Below, in pieces: positions 1 through 7,208 of a DNA stretch of 22,810 nt. The position numbers and the translations under genes were made by a program. A model generated the notes under the pieces. The model was not told the DNA's origin, ran no database searches, and saw only the letters and a list, made by a program, of their open reading frames with translations. How positions within the stretch are numbered: position 1 is the first letter of the stretch; each line of letters opens with the position of its first letter. This DNA comes from JAAYJM01 sp964498585 (lineage in GTDB: Bacteria; Bacteroidota; Ignavibacteria; Kapaibacteriales; UBA2268): the NCBI GenBank assembly GCA_964498585.1, contig CAZCHH010000056.1, forward strand, positions 1-22,810. Direction: 5' to 3'.

Positions 1-72
1 GTTATTGAGTTATTAGGTTATTAGGTTATTAGGTTATTAGGTTATTAGGTTATTGAGTTATTAGGTTATTGA
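1..72 (+). repeat. Octamer tandem array, unit GTTATTAG
   Basis: About nine consecutive 8-bp units read GTTATTAG, with GTTATTGA variants at three positions; the array runs off the left edge of the window. The unit shares the core GGTTAT with the arrays near 5346-5743 and 22749-22810. It is followed by degenerate related sequence up to about 150, including ACCAATAACCATAAAC at 101-116. No coding role is seen. Confidence 0.85.
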
Positions 73-227
73 TTGTTGGTAAAAATACTAATAACTATAA
101 ACCAATAACCATAAACCGACAGCTGAAAACCATAAACAGAAAAATTAGTTATTGGTAACTCACTGAACGCATTTCCCTCTTGAGAGTGGCAGGGGTGTGT
201 TCTTTAGCAGTCGGCTTTCAGCTTTTT

Positions 228-260
228 AGTCATCGGATGACTGGCAGTCATCCGATGACT
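228..260. repeat. REP-like 33-nt double palindrome, copy A
   Basis: AGTCATCGGATGACT (228-242), spacer GGC, then its exact reverse complement AGTCATCCGATGACT (246-260). Each 15-nt arm is itself almost self-complementary, so the element can form one long hairpin or two short ones. Related 33-nt copies lie at 2608-2640 and 7528-7560. No T-run follows this copy, so it is less likely to be a terminator than the 2608 copy. Confidence 0.75.
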
Positions 261-373
261 TCTGTTTGCATAGTAGTTCATTTCAACAAAATAACAAAAA
301 AAATTTGGAAAGCAATTTAATTTTCCTTAATTTTATTGTTTTATAATTGTTTATAAAATTAAAGGAAAAATTT

Positions 374-1282
374 ATGAAAATATTAGTTGCTGACGGAATT
401 TCTGCTAAAGGAGCAGATATTATGAAAGCTGCGGGATTAGAAGTAATTATACAAAAATACTCTCCCGAAGAATTAGTCCAAAATATTGTAAATTATGATG
501 CTATATTGGTTCGCTCCGCTACTAAAGTAACCAAGGATGTTATTGACGCTGGCAAAAACTTAAAAGCAATAGCACGCGGCGGTGTAGGTCTTGATAATAT
601 AGATGTAGCTTATGCAAAAGAAAAGGGAATCCCAGTTTTAAATACCCCTGGTGCATCCTCTATTTCTGTTGCTGAACTGGCTATTGCCCACATGTTTGCA
701 GTATCACGCTTTTTAAATTTAAGCAATACTGAAATGCGTCAGGGCAAATGGCCTAAGAAAGAATATGCAAAAGGAATGGAGCTTACGGGCAAAACGCTTG
801 GTTTAATTGGTATAGGGAATATTGGTAAAGAAGTTGCAAAACGTGCATTGGGCTTATCTATGAAAGTAATAGCCCACGACCCTTGGGTAAAAGATACCGG
901 TATGGATGTAAAATTGGTAAGCAAAGATGAAGTTCTTAAAAATTCAGATTTCATTTCGCTCCACATCCCATTTATTAAAACAGAAGGTCCCAGTATAACA
1001 GCTACCGAATTTGCAAAGATGAAAGATGGCGTTGTTTTGATTAACTGCGCTCGCGGTGGTGTTGTTAAAGAAGCTGATTTACTTGAGGCATTAAATAGCG
1101 GAAAAGTAAAATATACTGGTATTGACGTATTTGAAAATGAACCACCAACTGAAGCACAAACTGCCTTATTAAATCATCCTCGCGTTTCCGTTACTCCTCA
1201 TATCGGCGCCCAAACAGACGAAGCTCAAGACAGAGTAGGTATCGAAATAGCAGAAAAATTAGTTGCAACATTAACTAAATAA
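374..1282 (+). CDS. serA: D-3-phosphoglycerate dehydrogenase (short form)
   Basis: A cytosolic NAD-dependent 2-hydroxyacid dehydrogenase of 302 residues. It is expected to oxidise 3-phosphoglycerate to 3-phosphohydroxypyruvate, the first step of serine synthesis. The Rossmann signature G146-I-G148-N-I-G151 is present. The family's catalytic residues are visible as R227 (NCARGG), E256 (FENEPP) and H276 (TPHIGAQ). The protein ends just after the catalytic domain, so the C-terminal ACT domain that gives serine feedback in longer SerA proteins is absent. I chose the ATG at 374 because AAAGGA precedes it at good spacing; an in-frame TTG at 347 would only add a lysine-rich tail. A DUF1015 gene follows after 17 bp and is probably co-transcribed. 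A glycerate or other hydroxyacid dehydrogenase is the alternative, but the short PGDH type fits best. Confidence 0.9.
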   Translation: MKILVADGISAKGADIMKAAGLEVIIQKYSPEELVQNIVNYDAILVRSATKVTKDVIDAGKNLKAIARGGVGLDNIDVAYAKEKGIPVLNTPGASSISVAELAIAHMFAVSRFLNLSNTEMRQGKWPKKEYAKGMELTGKTLGLIGIGNIGKEVAKRALGLSMKVIAHDPWVKDTGMDVKLVSKDEVLKNSDFISLHIPFIKTEGPSITATEFAKMKDGVVLINCARGGVVKEADLLEALNSGKVKYTGIDVFENEPPTEAQTALLNHPRVSVTPHIGAQTDEAQDRVGIEIAEKLVATLTK

Positions 1283-1299
1283 TTTAAATTGGAGAAATA

Positions 1300-2541
1300 A
1301 TGGCAATATATCGTCCTTTCAAGGCATTTAGACCAAAACCAGAATTTGCCGCTGAAGTTGCAGCAAAGCCGTATGATGTTTTAAATTCAGAAGAAGCCCG
1401 CGAGGAAGTAAAAGGGCTTCCCCTTTCTTTCTTGCACGTTGGGAAACCCGAAATTGACCTCGACCCAAAAGTAAATTTATACGATGCTGCAGTTTATGCA
1501 AAAGCAAAAGAAAATTTATGGAATTTAATTAATAAAGGTGTTCTAAAAGAAGACCCAGAACCATATTTTTACGTTTATGCTCAAACAATGAACGGCAGAA
1601 CCCAATACGGATTGGTTGGTTGCGCTTCTGTTGATGATTACTGGAACGACGTAATTAAAAAACACGAAAAAACTCGCAAAGACAAAGAAGAAGACCGCTC
1701 AAATCACGTCCGAGTTACTAACTCCCACTCCGGACCTATTTTCCTGACATACAGAGACAATGAAGAAATTAACGAAATGGTTAAAAAAGTCGTTGCTCAA
1801 AAGCCGGAAAATGACTTCGTTGCCCTTGATGGAATAAGGCATCAGGTGTGGGTAATAAAAATGAAAGAATGTATTGATAAAATTCAAGCTATACTCGCAA
1901 AAGTAGATAACTTCTACGTGGCTGATGGACATCATCGCTCTGCAGCTGCCGGTATAGTTGGAAGAGAACACCAAAAAGCAAATCCTAATCACAAGGGAGA
2001 TGAAGAATATAATTTCTACCTTGCGGTGCTTTTCCCTGCAAGTCATCTTTATATTATGGATTACAACAGAGTAGTTAAAGATTTGAATGGTTTGACTACT
2101 AAAGAATTCTTTGAGAAAATTAAATCTGTTTTCAATATCGAAGAAAGTAAAGGACAGGTAAAACCGAATAAAAAGGGAGAAGTCGGTCTTTATATCGAAA
2201 ACAAATGGTATAAACTCATTTTCAAAGATGAGTATTTAAAGACTGATGACCCTGTTGAAATACTTGATGTTGCTATGCTTCAAAAATACGTTTTAGATGC
2301 AATTCTTGGAATAGAAGACCCAAGAACAAGCAAGCGTATTGATTTTGTTGGCGGAATCAGAGGACTTGGAGAATTGGAAAAACGCGTAAATTCAGGCGAA
2401 ATGAAGCTTGCTTTTGCCTTGAATCCTACTTCTGTTGATGAACTTATCAACATTGCAGATGCAGGCAAGATTATGCCACCAAAATCTACCTGGTTTGAAC
2501 CAAAGCTTCGCGATGGATTATTTATTCATTTCTTAGATTAG
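1300..2541 (+). CDS. DUF1015 (COG4198) family protein
   Basis: A full-length 413-residue cytosolic protein recognised as DUF1015 by its overall pattern. The N-terminus reads YRPFKAFRP, followed by AAKPYDVLN. Other conserved-looking blocks are KHEKTRKDKEEDR near residue 121, SGPIFLTY near 144, and VADGHHRSAAA with D209-G210-H211-H212-R213. The start has GGAGA just upstream. It lies 17 bp after serA and is followed by a hairpin plus T-run, so the two genes look like one transcription unit. The family has no established function that I can state with certainty. The DGHHR motif resembles the active-site motif of ParB/sulfiredoxin-fold enzymes, including the free serine kinase SerK. Together with the serA neighbour this suggests a role in serine metabolism, which is inference. 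Confidence 0.85.
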   Translation: MAIYRPFKAFRPKPEFAAEVAAKPYDVLNSEEAREEVKGLPLSFLHVGKPEIDLDPKVNLYDAAVYAKAKENLWNLINKGVLKEDPEPYFYVYAQTMNGRTQYGLVGCASVDDYWNDVIKKHEKTRKDKEEDRSNHVRVTNSHSGPIFLTYRDNEEINEMVKKVVAQKPENDFVALDGIRHQVWVIKMKECIDKIQAILAKVDNFYVADGHHRSAAAGIVGREHQKANPNHKGDEEYNFYLAVLFPASHLYIMDYNRVVKDLNGLTTKEFFEKIKSVFNIEESKGQVKPNKKGEVGLYIENKWYKLIFKDEYLKTDDPVEILDVAMLQKYVLDAILGIEDPRTSKRIDFVGGIRGLGELEKRVNSGEMKLAFALNPTSVDELINIADAGKIMPPKSTWFEPKLRDGLFIHFLD

Positions 2542-2607
2542 TTGAGTTATAAAAATCGTCAATCTAAGTTAAGAACATAGATTTTATTTTTAAGAAATTA
2601 ACTACAA

Positions 2608-2647
2608 AGTCATCGAATATCTGGCTGATATCCGATGACTTTTTTTT
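2608..2647 (+). terminator. Hairpin terminator after serA-DUF1015; REP-like copy B
   Basis: AGTCATCGAATATC and GATATCCGATGACT form a 14-bp stem with one mismatch and a 5-nt loop (2608-2640). Seven Ts follow immediately, so it fits a rho-independent terminator 66 bp after the DUF1015 stop. The stem is also a diverged copy of the 33-nt element at 228 and 7528. Confidence 0.6.
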
Positions 2648-2740
2648 ACATACCAAAAAGGTACATTGAACGCAGTAACACAATACATTATATACCTACA
2701 TTTATACTAAATTGCTAATATAAAAAGCAAAAAAAAATGT

Positions 2741-2809
2741 TATTCTGACGATTGTCAGAATAACAAGTAGCGAAGTTGTCATTAGTAGCACAATGAAGAA
2801 TCTCACAAC
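2741..2809. repeat. Dispersed multi-hairpin repeat, partial copy
   Basis: It begins with the perfect hairpin ATTCTGAC-GATT-GTCAGAAT (2742-2761), then ACAAGTAGCGA and a GTCATT segment, and ends at GAAGAATCTC. The reverse complement of 8901-8960 matches along this whole length with a few substitutions and a 2-nt indel. The same family recurs at 14376-14477. Confidence 0.65.
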
Positions 2810-2842
2810 TCAATATTACCAAAGGATTTGTATGCTAATAAA

Positions 2843-2875
2843 AGATGTCCTGCATCTTGAAGATGTAGGACATCT
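2843..2875. terminator. Strong hairpin, likely terminator of the minus-strand gene
   Basis: AGATGTCCTGCATCT and AGATGTAGGACATCT form a 15-bp stem with one mismatch and a TGA loop. On the minus strand it is followed by TTTTATT, and it lies 57 bp beyond the stop of the Omp28-like gene, so it probably ends that transcript. On the plus strand it is followed by GGTTTT. Confidence 0.5.
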
Positions 2876-2931
2876 GGTTTTAATACTTTCTTAAATATCA
2901 AGAAACTTTACGAAAGTGTAATAACTTAATC

Positions 2932-4106
2932 TTATTCAACAATAAATGATTTTACTGAAACTGAATTTGTATTATTTACTCTAATTGAATACATTCCTTT
3001 AGAAAAATTATTCAAGTAAATTTTTTCAGTATTAGTTTCAATATTAGTTCCAAACACCTTAATTCCCATTAAATTGTATATAGAAATTTGCTTTCCTTCT
3101 GCATTTTTGATAACAATAAAATCTTTGGCAGGAACAGGATAAATGCAAAGCTCAGTATTAATATCATCTTCAACTGAAGAAATAATGTCTAAATCAATTT
3201 CATTAGCATTTAATACATAACGTTCTGTTTCCGTATCGCTATTAAGAGAAACGAAAGCAGCTAAAGTTAAACTGTCCGGGTTCCAGAAATCATCTAATTG
3301 GAAATTGAAATTAGTAGAATAATTTTTATTGACCTCTGGATTATTAGGAATTATTCCTGAATTTCCCCAAACGTCAGTAACTACTTTTCTGATTACGTGT
3401 CTATGCTCATAACCAACAATAGGATTACCTCGTCCATACATTGGATGTCCGGAAGTTGTGTTATAATAATTAGATTGGTTGTATCCTGAACCGCTACCAA
3501 TAACAGTTTTTTCTATTACAAATAAATTAACTCGATAATCTGCATTTTGAACTTCATCGAGGAATTTTATAGTTACATTTGCGCTTACTTCTTTATTTTC
3601 AGAATTGTATGTATTACTCAATGAAATGCTAATTGGAGTGATTTCATCAAGGCAAGTTAAAATGTCGTCTTCCCAGGTACTTCTTGATAATTTAATTAAT
3701 TTCCTATCAGCAGCAGCAGTAGGAGCGCCGGATGCATAATACGTAGCATAAGTCTCACTTTCAGGAATAGTCATAGAATCACGGCCGAAGCCAGAATGAT
3801 GAATTACTGGAACAATAGTATTTGGATATTTTTCTATAATACTTTGCAAAACAAGATGCCCATCTGGGCAGTAGCCACATTGTGTTGTAGAAAACTCTTC
3901 AAACAGCACTTTTTTAGTAGCGATATTCTCTAAAACATTAACAATAACTGAAATTGTATCATTAGTGTAATTGTAATCAGCTCCATCATTTACATTAGAA
4001 ACAAAAATTTTAACATTATGAACTCCACTATTCGCATTCCATTTGTCAGGATGAGTAAAAGAATATTCGCCATTTAAAGCAATATTTGCATTTATTGATG
4101 TTTTTA
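2932..4106 (-). CDS. Omp28-like/thioredoxin-fold surface protein with T9SS domain, C-terminal part
   Basis: The distal part of a gene that is split by a frameshift near 4101-4105. The open frame extends up to 4143, but no good start or ribosome site exists there. The segment IALNGEYSFTHPDKWNA directly continues the Ig-like text that ends the upstream frame. A thioredoxin-like Omp28 domain follows, with FEEFSTTQCGYCPDGH carrying a C-x-x-C pair, then a beta-rich region. The last 75 residues form a T9SS type A sorting domain (IYPVPAKDF at its start, KGMYSIRV near the end). The protein would be exported through the Sec pathway and the type IX system to the cell surface or outside. Undoing the frameshift gives one protein of about 695 residues from 5020. 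Whether the break is real or an assembly error cannot be told here. Confidence 0.75.
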
Positions 4107-5020
4107 TGAATATCACCGTTATCAACTTGCCAAGACAAATCAAAAGAAGTGATTGGATTTTGATAACCCAAATTGTAAATAGTGCCTTTTATGGTGGTTT
4201 CACCAACCATCATTTTTTCTCTCAGCATAACAGAATTCATCTCAGCATCTGTTTCTGCAAAAACAAATTGATTCAAATCAATCCCAAAAAAACCATGTTG
4301 CTGAACATTACCGGCAAGTATATTTTTCCCTTCAAAAGCATTAGTAGTAAAGCACAATCCACCGCCATAAAATCCGCCAGAAATTATAGGTATTGTTCTT
4401 TTAGTTATGCTCTTAGTGTTTAAATTAATACAAATCAGTTTTAAAATATCTTGGTCATCAGATGGATTACACCAAAGGTATGGACCTCCCTGACTTACAT
4501 TGTCATAAGCACTTCCTAACGAGCCATGAAAATCTGGATTTCCGGAAAAATTCATATTGTCAAGCTCCATACCATTTCTGCTCACTAAGCTAAAACCATA
4601 ATTATCCCAATTACCAACCCAGAAAGCACCATTTCCATCATCTGCTTCTGGAACATAAGAAATATTTCGAACTGTTTGATTTGGAGAGGCAATAGTTCCA
4701 ACTAATGTTTTATTTGTAAAATCCATTATATAAATAACATTTGTGGCAACGCCTCCATAAAAATAATGGCCATCATAAGCCAAGTCCATCATTTTTGTTA
4801 TTCCGGTTATAGAAAATGTTTCTATAGTGTTCCCACTTTTATCCATTTTTCTGAATGTAGCTCCATTCCACTGACAGGTATAAAAATATTCTCCGTCTGT
4901 TTCTAATCCTACATTTGACGAAATATCTGCAGGAGTCCACCAAAACTCAAATTCAACAGAGTGGCTTTCAGTATTAAATAGAAATACAGCCATTATTAAA
5001 ATAATAAAAAATTTCTTCAT
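4046..5020 (-). CDS. Omp28-like T9SS surface protein, N-terminal part (frameshifted)
   Basis: The proximal part of the same gene. The start at 5020 is preceded by AAGGAA and begins a signal peptide, MKKFFIILIMAVFLFNTES; the longer TTG start at 5053 would put charged and polar residues before it. The mature region (about residues 22-250) has repeated aromatic and Gly/Asp-rich strands such as GLETDGEYFYTCQWNG and LAYDGHYFYGG, resembling a beta-propeller. It ends in an Ig-like linker (ITSFDLSWQVDNGDIH). After that histidine codon the frame runs into about 17 unrelated residues and a stop at 4046. Removing one base from the run of five Ts at 4101-4105 joins it to the downstream frame as GDIH-KTSINANIALNG. 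As sequenced the protein would lack the Omp28 and sorting domains and could not be anchored. Confidence 0.7.
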   Translation of the reverse strand: MKKFFIILIMAVFLFNTESHSVEFEFWWTPADISSNVGLETDGEYFYTCQWNGATFRKMDKSGNTIETFSITGITKMMDLAYDGHYFYGGVATNVIYIMDFTNKTLVGTIASPNQTVRNISYVPEADDGNGAFWVGNWDNYGFSLVSRNGMELDNMNFSGNPDFHGSLGSAYDNVSQGGPYLWCNPSDDQDILKLICINLNTKSITKRTIPIISGGFYGGGLCFTTNAFEGKNILAGNVQQHGFFGIDLNQFVFAETDAEMNSVMLREKMMVGETTIKGTIYNLGYQNPITSFDLSWQVDNGDIHKNINKCKYCFKWRIFFYSS

Positions 5021-5050
5021 AAAATTCCTTATATATATCATTAAAAAAAA

Positions 5051-5079
5051 CAAATTATGAAATTTTTTTGAAATTTCAA
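5051..5079 (-). promoter_or_regulatory. Possible Bacteroidota-type promoter for the Omp28-like gene
   Basis: On the minus strand, TTG (5077-5079), 19 bp, then TAATTTG (5051-5057), close to the TTG / TAnnTTTG pattern but one base short in the -7 box. It lies about 30 bp before the start codon. Confidence 0.3.
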
Positions 5080-5170
5080 TATTTATTTTATCTTTCAGCT
5101 GTTAGTAGTTTCAATTTGAGTTTATGGTTATTGGTCATTAGTTTTTGAAAAGAAAATTCTTAATCACTAA

Positions 5171-5345
5171 AACGTGCTTTTATTCGACTTATCCCATTAG
5201 GGATTTGAAATTTGTAACATTGCTTTTTTTAGTTTTTTTATTCTGTAGGAATTAAATATTTACGTGCTTTTTTATATATAATCCCTAACGGGATAAGCGT
5301 AGTCAAAGGTTATTCTTGTTACAAATATATAATCCCTATCGGGAT
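5171..5345. repeat. Three ATCCC-N4-GGGAT dyads with repeated flanks
   Basis: ATCCCATTAGGGAT (5191-5204), ATCCCTAACGGGAT (5281-5294) and ATCCCTATCGGGAT (5332-5345). The first and second also share flanks in inverted orientation: CGACTTATCCC before the first, GGGATAAGCGTAGTC after the second. ACGTGCTTTT occurs at 5172 and 5262, and TATATAATCCCTA precedes the second and third dyads. No ORF of note lies in this stretch. Confidence 0.65.
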
Positions 5346-5743
5346 ATTCTTTTCATTATAAACCAATAAACCAATAACCAATAACCAATAACCAAATAAA
5401 CTAATAACCTAACAAACAAATAACCTAATAAACAAAAAAACCAATAAACCAATAACCAATAACCAATAACCAATAACCAAATAACCAATAACCAATAACC
5501 AATAACCAAATAACCAATAACCAATAACCAATAANNNNNNNNNNNNNNNNNNNNNNNNNNNNNNNNNNNNNNNNNNNNNNNNNNNNNNNNNNNNNNNNNN
5601 NNNNNNNNNNNNNNNNNNNNNNNNNNNNNNNNNNACCAATAACCAATAACCAATAACCAAATAACCAATAACCAATAACCAATAACCAATAACCAATAAC
5701 CAATAACCAATAACCTAATAACCTAATAAACCAATAAACCAAT
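5346..5743 (-). repeat. Heptamer satellite, unit GGTTATT on the minus strand
   Basis: Plus strand CCAATAA units, mostly 7 bp with some 8-bp (CCAAATAA) and CCTAATAA variants, run on both sides of an assembly gap. Because the unit is 7 bp, every minus-strand frame stays open and encodes the same heptapeptide, LLVIGYW. The long minus-strand ORFs here are therefore an artefact. The true array length is unknown. Confidence 0.9.
5535..5634. other. 100-N assembly gap inside the satellite
   Basis: Exactly 100 Ns, the conventional filler for a gap of unknown size, flanked on both sides by the same heptamer repeat. The assembler most likely broke in the array. Confidence 0.98.
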
Positions 5744-5763
5744 AAACTAAATCAACAACGAAC

Positions 5764-6408
5764 TTACGTTGAATTTACTACTAATTTTACTACTCCAAGA
5801 AATTCGCAATCCGAATATTGGTCAATCAGAATATCTGGATATTTACTGTTTTTCGATTTTAAGAGCAGATTTTCTTCCTGAATTATTAAAGTTTTTACAA
5901 GCAATCGTCCATTATGTTTAACTAAGACAATATTTCCATTTTTAGGAATTGTGTGTTCCTTTACAATAATAATAGCATTATCCATAATGCCTGCTTCTTG
6001 CATACTATTACCAGCGACGCGGTAAATTGAAACATCTTTGTCTTTTAAAACATCGGTCAGTGAACCCATCAATTCTTCAAATTCAATTTTTGCAGGCATT
6101 TTGCTATTTCTTTCTATAAGTTCATTTAATGTTATTTTCAATTCTGAAATAGTTAAATGGTCTATTCTATTTAGATTCCTTGCAAATTTATTTTTAAAAT
6201 CATTTGAATGAATTGAATAAATGGCATCGCAGAGTGCATCGTTGTATATTTTTGTATTTCTGTTAGAACATTCATTGAAAATACACTTAAGCCGCCAATC
6301 GCTAAAATTATTGTAACTTAAACTTGTTAGCAATTTGCTTTTTGCAATAGAGTAAAGTTCGAAATCAGAAATTTCACTCAATACTTTAATGAATTCTTCT
6401 TTTTTCAT
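5764..6408 (-). CDS. S24-family (LexA/CI/UmuD-type) peptidase domain protein
   Basis: 214 residues. The C-terminal half is an S24 serine peptidase fold. S135 in YRVAGNSMQEAGI and K172 in GRLLVKTL form the expected Ser-Lys dyad, 37 residues apart as in LexA and UmuD. The N-terminal 90-100 residues are helical, unrecognised and carry no helix-turn-helix. DNA binding is probably supplied by the helix-turn-helix protein encoded 8 bp upstream on the same strand. No Ala-Gly or Cys-Gly cleavage pair is seen about 35 residues before S135, where LexA and UmuD cut themselves, so autocleavage is uncertain although the dyad is intact. The two genes look like a CI-type repressor split into separate polypeptides, or a repressor plus its partner protease. 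The heptamer satellite begins right after the stop. Confidence 0.75.
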   Translation of the reverse strand: MKKEEFIKVLSEISDFELYSIAKSKLLTSLSYNNFSDWRLKCIFNECSNRNTKIYNDALCDAIYSIHSNDFKNKFARNLNRIDHLTISELKITLNELIERNSKMPAKIEFEELMGSLTDVLKDKDVSIYRVAGNSMQEAGIMDNAIIIVKEHTIPKNGNIVLVKHNGRLLVKTLIIQEENLLLKSKNSKYPDILIDQYSDCEFLGVVKLVVNST

Positions 6409-6416
6409 TTTAGTTC

Positions 6417-6854
6417 TTAAAATTCAGCTTTTTTCTTTCTGCCTGCAGCAACAAGATGAGTCGAAAGTTTTTCTTCAATAAGCTCTTTTAATTCTTCAAG
6501 CATTTGAAATTGAGCGTCTTGCTCGAATATTTTTGTTTTTATATCTTTAATTTCTTCTTTTATGTCGTTTAAATTATAAGAAGTTGTTTTAGCAAGTGGA
6601 GTATATTTATTTGCTGATTCACTTTTTAGTAAAATTCCTTTTTCATTATTTGCAAACATATCGCCAGTTCCATCAATAAGCCAATCAATGCTCATACCGG
6701 CTTCTTTGAATTTTTGCAGCATTTCAAATGATGGCATTCGCCCTTGCAGGAAATGACTTAAGTGAGATTGACTTATTCCCAATTCCTCGCAAAATGCTTT
6801 TAAATTTCCGAAGCAATTTTTGGCAAATAATTTTATTCTCTCAGAAATTTGCAT
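6417..6854 (-). CDS. XRE-type helix-turn-helix repressor, phage CI-like
   Basis: 145 residues. Residues 1-70 form a helix-turn-helix domain, with recognition region ELGISQSHLSHFLQGRMPS. GMSIDWLIDGTGDMF (residues 53-67) is a motif common in phage CI-type repressors of Bacteroidota. Residues 90-130 are predicted coiled coil (EEIKDIKTKIFEQDAQ onward), probably for dimerisation, and the tail is basic (GRKKKAEF). There is no S24 domain in this chain; that domain is in the next gene. No Shine-Dalgarno sequence is evident. An exact dyad (TTTACT-N4-AGTAAA) starts 4 bp before the start codon, so autoregulation is likely. The gene is divergent from the 6981-7459 pair, like the repressor and early-operon arrangement of temperate phages. 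Confidence 0.8.
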   Translation of the reverse strand: MQISERIKLFAKNCFGNLKAFCEELGISQSHLSHFLQGRMPSFEMLQKFKEAGMSIDWLIDGTGDMFANNEKGILLKSESANKYTPLAKTTSYNLNDIKEEIKDIKTKIFEQDAQFQMLEELKELIEEKLSTHLVAAGRKKKAEF

Positions 6855-6858
6855 ATTA

Positions 6859-6874
6859 TTTACTTTTTAGTAAA
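6859..6874. promoter_or_regulatory. Operator-like dyad O1
   Basis: TTTACT-TTTT-AGTAAA, a perfect 6-bp dyad just upstream of the repressor start codon. The half-site AGTAAA recurs in the sites at 6913-6930 and 6924-6941. Confidence 0.55.
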
Positions 6875-6881
6875 ATATTAC

Positions 6882-6912
6882 TTGACTAATACGTAAATAT
6901 TTTGTAAATTTG
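6882..6912 (+). promoter_or_regulatory. Bacteroidota-type promoter for the 6981-7459 genes
   Basis: TTG (6882-6884), exactly 20 bp, then TAAATTTG (6905-6912), a full match to TAnnTTTG. Transcription would start near 6919, about 60 bp before the first start codon. The spacer holds one operator half and the -7 box abuts the next, so bound repressor should block it. Confidence 0.6.
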
Positions 6913-6941
6913 TTTTACGTATTAGTAAAATTTAATTTACT
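6885..6941. promoter_or_regulatory. Operator cluster O2-O4 around the rightward promoter
   Basis: ACTAATACGTAAA (6885-6897) and its exact reverse complement TTTACGTATTAGT (6914-6926) flank the -7 box. The second lies within TTTTAC-GTATTA-GTAAAA (6913-6930), a dyad in its own right, and AGTAAA-ATTTAA-TTTACT (6924-6941) overlaps it. All share the half-site TTTAC/GTAAA. The arrangement fits cooperative repressor binding. Confidence 0.6.
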
Positions 6942-6980
6942 ACTTTTTTATTAAATATCAAAATAAAATTTGGAGTATTT

Positions 6981-7208
6981 ATGAAGAAAAATCAAGAAAT
7001 GAACGGAATCGGGAAATTTATCAGTTTTTTTGAGATTTTTTTCAACAAAATTGATGAATTGGAGTTATTACCTTCAGAAATTTTGAAGGATTTAAAATTT
7101 TTGAATTGCGATTATATCAATAACTGTTTGAATCCGCGTGATATTCATTCAGAAATTGAGTTTTTATTAAACGATTTATGTATTGAGGATTTACTGGAGG
7201 AATTATGA
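6981..7208 (+). CDS. Small acidic protein of unknown function, phage-type early gene position
   Basis: 75 residues with no recognised family. It is leucine- and glutamate-rich, probably all-helical (FFEIFFNKIDELELLPSEIL; EIEFLLNDLCIEDLLEEL), and has no signal peptide or membrane segment. A TGGAG ribosome site precedes the ATG. Its stop overlaps the start of the Mor-like gene (ATGA), so the two are translationally coupled. Its place as first gene under a repressor-controlled promoter suggests a regulatory or early function, but nothing in the sequence shows which. Confidence 0.6.
   Translation: MKKNQEMNGIGKFISFFEIFFNKIDELELLPSEILKDLKFLNCDYINNCLNPRDIHSEIEFLLNDLCIEDLLEEL

Noticed and set aside
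347..373. Upstream TTG start for serA
   Set aside because: It would add nine residues not expected in the family; the ATG at 374 has the AAAGGA ribosome site.
5336..5742. Three overlapping minus-strand ORFs encoding LLVIGYW repeats
   Set aside because: They are the heptamer satellite read in three frames, each giving the same heptapeptide, and they run through a block of Ns. There is no ribosome site or non-repeat domain.
5346..5743. Possible CRISPR array
   Set aside because: The units are 7-8 bp and directly adjacent, with no unique spacers, and no cas genes are nearby.
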